64,000 nt of DNA from Omphiscola glabra (taxonomy: Eukaryota; Mollusca; Gastropoda; Lymnaeidae), in NCBI GenBank assembly GCA_964017045.1, contig OZ024799.1:34353736-34417735 (forward strand), read 5' to 3'. Positions 58,735 to 64,000 of this stretch are shown here, piece after piece. The notes below the pieces were generated by a model. The model ran no database searches. It saw nothing but the letters and a program-made list of their open reading frames with translations, and was not told the DNA's origin. Numbering within the stretch: the first letter of the stretch is position 1; each line of letters starts with the position of its first letter. Position numbers and translations under genes: made by a program.

Positions 58735-59236
58735 AAGCCTGCAATGGATGTGAATGTTGCTAGTAGGCTTGCAATGTATGTGAATGTTGCTAGTAGGCCT
58801 GCAATGGATGTGAATGTTGCTAGTAGGCCTGCAATGTATGTGAATGTTGCTAGTAGGCTTGCAATGGATGTGAATGTTGCTAGTAGGCCTGCAATGGATG
58901 TGAATGTTGCTAGTAGGCCTGCAATGGGTGTGAATGTTGCTAGTAGGCCTGCAATGGATGTGAATGTTGCTAGTAGGCCTGCAATGGATGTGAATGTTGC
59001 TAGTAGGCCTGCAATGGGTGTGAATGTTGCTAGTAGGCTTGCAATGGATGTGAATGTTGCTAGTAGGCCTGCAATGGATGTGAATGTTGCTAGTAGGCCT
59101 GCAATGGGTGTGAATGTTGCTAGTAGGCCTGCAATGGATGTGAATGTTGCTAGTAGGCCTGCAATGTATGTGAATGTTGCTAGTAGGTCTGTAATTGATA
59201 TGAATGTTGCTAGTAGGCCTACAATGTATGTGAAAG
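58735..59236. repeat. 30-bp minisatellite, subfamily A, about 17 copies
   Basis: The unit contains gcaatggatgtgaatgttgc followed by tagtaggcct. Sites vary as ggatg, gtatg or gggtg and ggcct or ggctt. Confidence 0.97.
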
Positions 59237-59755
59237 TTGCAAGTATGCCTAAAAATGTATGTAAAGTTTGCTTGTAAGGCTACAATGGATGTGAAGTTTG
59301 CTAGTAAGGCTACAATAGATGTGAAGTTTGCTAGTAAGGCTACAATGGATGTGACGTTTGCTAGTAAGACTACAATGGATGTGAAGTTTGCTAGTAAGGC
59401 TACAATAGATGTGAAGTTTGCTAGTAAGGCTACAATGGATGTGAAGTTTGCTAGTAAGGCTACAATGGATGTGAAGTTTGCTAGTAAGGCTACAATAGAT
59501 GTGAAGTTTGCTAGTAAGGGTACAATGGATGTGAAGTTTGCTAGTAAGGCTACTATGGATGTGAAGTTTGCTAGTAAGGCTACTATGGATGTGAAGTTTG
59601 CTAGTAAGGCTACTATGGATGTAAAGTTTGCTGGTAAGGCTACTATGGATGTGAAGTTTGCTAGTAATGCTACAATGGATGTGAAGGTTGATAGTAAGGC
59701 TACAATGGATGTGAAGGTTGCTAGTAAGGCTACAATGAATGTGAAGGGACATTTA
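59237..59755. repeat. 30-bp minisatellite, subfamily B, about 17 copies
   Basis: The unit contains acaatggatgtgaagtttgc followed by tagtaaggct. It is clearly related to the adjoining subfamily A but differs at fixed sites (gaaGTttgc against gaaTGttgc, gtaAg against gtaGg). A 359-codon minus-strand ORF, the longest in the window, spans both subfamilies and is judged an artefact of the 30-bp period. Confidence 0.97.
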
Positions 59756-59934
59756 TAGGACAATACCCAAATAATAAAGTTTTAACCATCCACCCAATCA
59801 TATTCAATTCATCCAACTTTAATCCATTCATCTATCCACCTTTCTTGGAATTTAACCTTTTTAAACTGAGAACGTCACATTAGTGGATATAAATATGATT
59901 TTTTTTTCTATCGCAGTAATGTCAGACTTCCAGG

Positions 59935-60230
59935 CACCAAACTTGGCTCCAAAAGTAGGCTCCAAACTAGGCACCAAACTAGGCTCCAAACTAGGCACCA
60001 AACTAGGCTCCAAACTAGGCACCAAACTAGGCTCCAAACTAGGCTCCAAACTAGGCTCCAAACTAGGCACCAAACTAGGCTCCAAACTAGGCTACAAACT
60101 AGGCACCTAATTAGGCACCAAGCTAGGTACCAAACTAGGCTCCAAACCAAGCACCTAATTAGGCTCCAATCTAGGCTCCAAACTAGGCACCGAATAAGGT
60201 ACCAATTTATGTAACCAACTAGTCACGTAA
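59935..60230. repeat. 12-bp minisatellite, about 23 copies
   Basis: Units aaactaggctcc and aaactaggcacc alternate in part. Right copies decay. Confidence 0.95.
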
Positions 60231-60384
60231 CTAGTCCTGACGATCTCAATGTTGAAATGGGTTGCTGAAGCGGACAAACGTATTGGGTTAATTGCAAAAG
60301 TGGGTCAAACCAGACACATTCAGTGTAGCAGAAAATCTTTTGGCAATCGCTTTATTTCTTCTATCAGATTATGTTTGAAGAAAT

Positions 60385-60612
60385 TCAGTGTTTATGAAGC
60401 ATAACATTGTATGTAAAGATGAAATATATATGAAACATTCTATGGTATGTCATGATGAAATATATGTTTATAAAACATATAATGGTATGTAAATATGACA
60501 AATATGTTTATGAAACGTACAATGGTATGTTAAGATGAAAGATATGTTATGAAATATACAAAGATAAGTAAAGATTAAAGATATATTTATGAAACATATA
60601 ATGACATTAAAA
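60385..60612. repeat. Diverged repeat of about 45-60 bp, 4-5 copies
   Basis: The words tttatgaaacatataatgg and tatgtaaagatgaaa recur with indels. Confidence 0.78.
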
Positions 60613-60821
60613 ACGAAAAGTCTCTGGCAAGAAACGGGGCCAGCATTTTAAAACCAGACGTGATTGACGTCATAACTACTTTGGAGCAGACGAGCAGGTA
60701 TGAGCAGAATCGGAGAGACAGAACATCGAAGCCAGAAACATGAAAGAGATGGAGAAAGTGCGGGAATACCCCAGGAGTTTTGTGTATGTGTGAGTTCTGT
60801 CGGACGTCATGTTGTCCCACT

Positions 60822-61400
60822 TCTTGAAACATTTTAGTGAGCATTGTCTCCCTTCTTGAAAGATTTAGCGAACATTGTCTCCCTTCTTGAAAGATTTAGC
60901 GAACATTGCTTTACTTCTTGAAAGAACTTAGTGAACATTGCCTTACTTCTTGAATATTTTAGTGAGCCTTTTCTCTTTTTTTTTTGAATGTTTTAGTTAA
61001 TATTGTCTCACTTTTGGAATGTTTTAGTTAATATTGTCTCACTTTTGGAATGTTTAAGTTAATATTGTCTCACTTTTTTAATATTTAAGTTAATATAGTC
61101 TCACTTCTTGAAAGATTTTAGTGAACGTTGACCCACTTCTTGATTGACTTTAGCGAACGTTGTCCTCTTTCTTGAAAGACTTGAGTGAACGTTGTCCCAC
61201 TTCTTGAAAGACTTAAATGAGCGTTGACCCACTTCTTGAAAGACTTACATAAACGTTGACCCACTTGTTGAAAGACTTACTTAAACGTTAACCCACTTCT
61301 TGAAAGACTTACTTGAACGTTAACCCACTTCTTGAAAGGCGTTAGTCAACGTGTTCTCACATATGTAATGTTTTAGTGAGCATCGTCTCACATATTGCAG
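60822..61400. repeat. Diverged 31-33 bp minisatellite, about 17 copies
   Basis: Units resemble cttcttgaaagacttagtga followed by acgttgaccca. A middle block uses tgttttagttaatattgtct instead. Confidence 0.88.
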
Positions 61401-61523
61401 TAAGCTTCGTAAGCAAATTTGATGTCTAGTTACTTTCGCGTAGTTCACCCGACTCCGATTCCGAAACGACGACCACAGTACTCAACTGTTCCCCTGGTTC
61501 CGGGATCCAGCGACACGCAGGGT

Positions 61524-61708
61524 CAGTGGCGTAGTGAGGGGGGGTGAAGGGGAGGCATCATGCCCCGGGCGCTACTCACAATAGGGCGCCAAATGGTATA
61601 TTTTACTATAATATTGTATGGTTTTCGAATAGGGGGGCGCTAAAAAGGTATTGGGGGCGCTAAAAAGGTATTGTGCCCCGGGCGCGAGTTAAGCTCGCTA
61701 TGCCACTG
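61524..61708. mobile_element. hAT-like MITE, 185 bp, perfect 8-bp target duplication
   Basis: The left end cagtggcgtagtgag pairs with the reverse complement of the right end, cagtggcatagcgag. The octamer cgcagggt flanks both sides (61516-61523 and 61709-61716). The inside is GC-rich with gccccgggcgc words and two tandem copies of gggcgctaaaaaggtattg. No transposase is encoded. Confidence 0.9.
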
Positions 61709-61917
61709 CGCAGGGTTGGAACATTTTCGAAAAATAAAACTTCTAATTCACTTACTTCTTTCCTCCCCTCCCCCTACCTTTTTTTTATACCATCTTGATT
61801 CATCAATAGACTTTTTACTCTCTCTCCACCGCCTCCTTAATCGACTCCGGTATCGCGCGATTATTGTGGCGAGTACCATACAGAAATGCAGCTAGACACT
61901 CAGGTGTGTGTTAGATA

Positions 61918-62212
61918 ACACTATGTAGCATGTACACAAGTCGGAGTCCAACCTGTCACGTTGAATGAATGTGTCATAACACTATGTAGCATGTACACCA
62001 GTCGGAGTCCAACCTGTCACGTTGAATGAATGTGTCATAACATTATGTAGCATGTACACCAGTCGGAGTCCAACCTGTCACGTTGAATGAATGTGTCATA
62101 ACACTATGTAGCATGTACACCAGTCGGAGTCCAACCTGTCACGTTGAATGAATTTGTCATAATACTATGTAGTATGTACACCAGTCGGAGTCCAACCACG
62201 TTGAATGAATGT
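61918..62212. repeat. 61-bp minisatellite, about 5 copies
   Basis: The unit contains actatgtagcatgtacacca and acctgtcacgttgaatgaat. The last copy lacks the ctgt segment. Confidence 0.97.
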
Positions 62213-63059
62213 GAGGGGATTAGGTCTGTTCCTGTACTTGATGATTTTTACAAGCCGAGGGGTGATGTTAGTATTTTGTTAGTCTGACCTTTGTTCGCGA
62301 TAATGTGCTGAAAATACATGTTAACTTTATGCTAAGAAAACCAACAACTGATTATCCGTCGCTCTGAATGATGGATAAATCTCGATCCGCCTTTGATTCC
62401 TGGAATGACGTAACCGACGGCGGCAACATGTATTCTAATGTCAGTGAAGTAGACTAATGATGACATTCCTAAATACTTGAATTGGAATCAGAGAAACGTG
62501 TACGGATCTTATTATAAAGGTGTCACTTCGACACAGTCTCACATAAGCTAACCAGGCTTCTGACAACTTTGTTAAAGTTGAACATTAATGAAATTCAGGC
62601 GTCCGTTGGACACAAAATGTACATTATATAAGTTAAAGGTATTTTGAAATATATACATAATATTTCTGTCAAATTAAAAAAAAAATTAATGGCCGGTCAC
62701 TTGACCTTGCAAACTCATATAGATCACCTGCTGACCACGCGTATGCTTAAATGCAATCTGGACATTAGAATATTTACATGTCCGTACTCCAAAATGTCAG
62801 GTCTAGTCCTACTGATTCGTGGTGACGGTTTGTCAAGTGTTTGGCAAGTGCAGGTCGAGCACAACCCGAGGGCGCTGGCTGTTGGTGCTGTGTTGACATT
62901 CTCGTGTAAGTGAGACTGTTATGTCAGTTGCATCAGAGACAATAATCCCATCCACTGCTCATGTCACATGACGGGTTACGTGCTTCTCGTACAGTGGCCC
63001 AAACTTGGGACATTCCGGGACAGAAGACAACCTTCTCTTTCCGTCTTCGAGATGGCGCA
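62213..63059. other. Unique interval
   Basis: No gene is supported. An 89-codon ORF at 62644-62913 and a 93-codon minus-strand ORF entering the next array are unrecognised. Confidence 0.45.
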
Positions 63060-63364
63060 ATAGACGTCACTGGTACAGAGTACCTCAATGGTGCAGTAGT
63101 CCTCGGTGGTACAGAGTGCTTCAGTGGTGCAGTAGACTTCACTGTTACAGTAGACCTCAGTGGTACAGCAGACCTCAGTGGTACGGAGTACTTCTGTGCT
63201 CCAGTAGTCCTCAATGATTAGGTAGGCCTCAGTGGTACAGCGGACCTAATTGTACAATAGACTCAGTGATACAGTATACCTTAGTGGTACAGTAGACCTC
63301 AATGGTACAGTAGACCTCATTGGTACAGTGGACCTCAGTGGTAAAGCAGACCTCAGTGGTAAAT
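63060..63364. repeat. 18-bp minisatellite, about 16 copies
   Basis: The unit is close to cagtggtacagtagacct with many substitutions. ORFs on both strands follow the 6-codon period. Confidence 0.92.
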
Positions 63365-63800
63365 AATATAGGCACGATTTGTCAGAGTGAAAGCGGAACA
63401 CTTTAAATGTATCTCCCTTTATGAAAAATAGTTTTCTAATGTACAATTATGAGGATTTACTGGGTCATTTAACCAAATCATCATTTCTCTGGTTTTACAA
63501 TATCTTGTCAGTTAAGAATCCATTCATGTCAGAGAAGTGTTTTCGCTTGCTCTTGTTGATGTCTAACTGGTCAGGTCATCTCTGGTATACAGCCTATGAT
63601 CCAGAGCAGCTGATAGTGATAAGTTTGTAACAGTTATGTGTTATGAATGGATGTCAAATAGAAGCTTTTGGTCACAGGAGTATTTATAGATTAAAAGGAT
63701 ACGGGGTTTGACGCCATTGTCGGCACCTTGTGGGTGGTAATGTTCATATCTTAGAATAGCGAGATATGATGCCGTAATAAGGGGAGAGACTGCAAACAGG
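63365..63800. other. Unique interval
   Basis: No gene or repeat is evident. Confidence 0.45.
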
Positions 63801-63872
63801 CAGAGGCGTAGCTAGAGTGTTTGGCGCCCGGGTACATCTGTACCCCCCTGCACCCCCTACGCTACGCCTCTG
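63801..63872. mobile_element. 72-bp hAT-like mini-MITE
   Basis: The terminal 12-mers cagaggcgtagc and gctacgcctctg are perfect inverted repeats. The flanking octamers caaacagg (63793-63800) and caaacaga (63873-63880) match at seven of eight positions. The inner tgtttggcgcccggg is shared with the 208-bp element at 41353, so it looks like an internally deleted relative. Confidence 0.82.
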
Positions 63873-63933
63873 CAAACAGATTACTACTTCTCAGCTAAGT
63901 GCTATTTTTCAATTATCATTCTGTTCTTTTTGG

Positions 63934-63995
63934 TGTTTGTTCGCTGACGAAGGCTTCCTGTCGACACGTTCGTTGTTTTGTTGCGTTCCTTTTTT
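63934..63995 (+). repeat. Dispersed repeat, partner of 52.1 kb
   Basis: Contains ctgacgaaggcttcctgtc and gttcgttgttttgttgcgtt, matching the reverse complement of 52118-52195. It continues towards the end of the window, so its right limit is unknown. Confidence 0.78.
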
Positions 63996-64000
63996 CATGT

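Noticed and set aside
58684..59763. 359-codon minus-strand ORF, the longest in the window
   Set aside because: It coincides with the 30-bp tandem arrays; the translation is a 10-residue repeat and long frames are open on both strands, as expected from the period.

Overview
This window looks like noncoding nuclear DNA from a repeat-rich invertebrate animal. I see no bacterial layout: no operons, no tightly packed long ORFs and no ribosome-binding sites. I see instead many tandem arrays with units of 6 to 76 bp, numerous G/C and A/T homopolymers, microsatellites, and short nonautonomous DNA transposons (hAT-like with 8-bp target duplications, one Mutator-like foldback). The minisatellite density and dispersed-repeat style remind me of a lophotrochozoan, most likely a gastropod mollusc, but that is inference and a marker search should decide it.

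I found no protein-coding gene, exon, tRNA or rRNA that I can support. Every long ORF lies in a tandem array whose unit length is a multiple of 3, or whose unit lacks stops in several frames, so it is a product of the repeat. ORFs outside arrays are at most about 110 codons and I recognise none of them. The window is best read as intergenic or long-intron DNA.

Layout: 0.6-6.6 kb holds arrays of 21, 29, 20, 11, 25, 38, 19, 76 and 37 bp units and one of about 15/30 bp. 6.6-8.1 kb is mostly unique. 8.1-11.7 kb holds arrays of 14, 22, 25, 24, 19, about 50 and 26 bp. 12.3-13.8 kb holds G-rich 14-bp and 43-bp arrays. 13.8-17.9 kb is AT-rich, with the first foldback copy (14.88 kb). 17.9-20.3 kb has 34-, 29- and 15-bp arrays. 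20.3-24.9 kb is mainly unique, with a SPIN-like hAT remnant at 23.64 kb. 24.9-25.6 kb is a GATATA/GACATA microsatellite. 26.0-26.6 kb is a minisatellite apparently inside a MITE. 27-30 kb has 12-, 28-, 28- and 23-bp arrays and a hAT MITE. 30-38.5 kb mixes unique DNA with 32-, 18-, 11-, 26-, 22- and 8-bp-like arrays. 38.5-43.6 kb has 14-, 31-, 26-, 34- and 73-bp arrays with two hAT MITEs at 41.09-41.56 kb. 44.6-52 kb has 39-, 16-, 28-, 29-, 23-, 15-, 42- and 50-bp arrays. 52-54.8 kb is mainly unique. 54.8-63.4 kb has 22-, 27-, 26-, 21-, 30-, 12-, 45-, 32-, 61- and 18-bp arrays, the intact foldback element (57.5 kb) and two more hAT MITEs (61.5 and 63.8 kb).

By my hand tally tandem arrays cover roughly 24 kb, over a third of the window. 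Nearly every array has its own unit sequence, which suggests repeated local expansion of different seeds rather than spread of one satellite. The most notable single items are the SPIN-like remnant, the foldback element with a perfect 10-bp target duplication, the hAT MITEs with perfect 8-bp duplications, an array built around a 16-bp palindrome, several higher-order repeats, and a minisatellite that seems to have grown inside a MITE.
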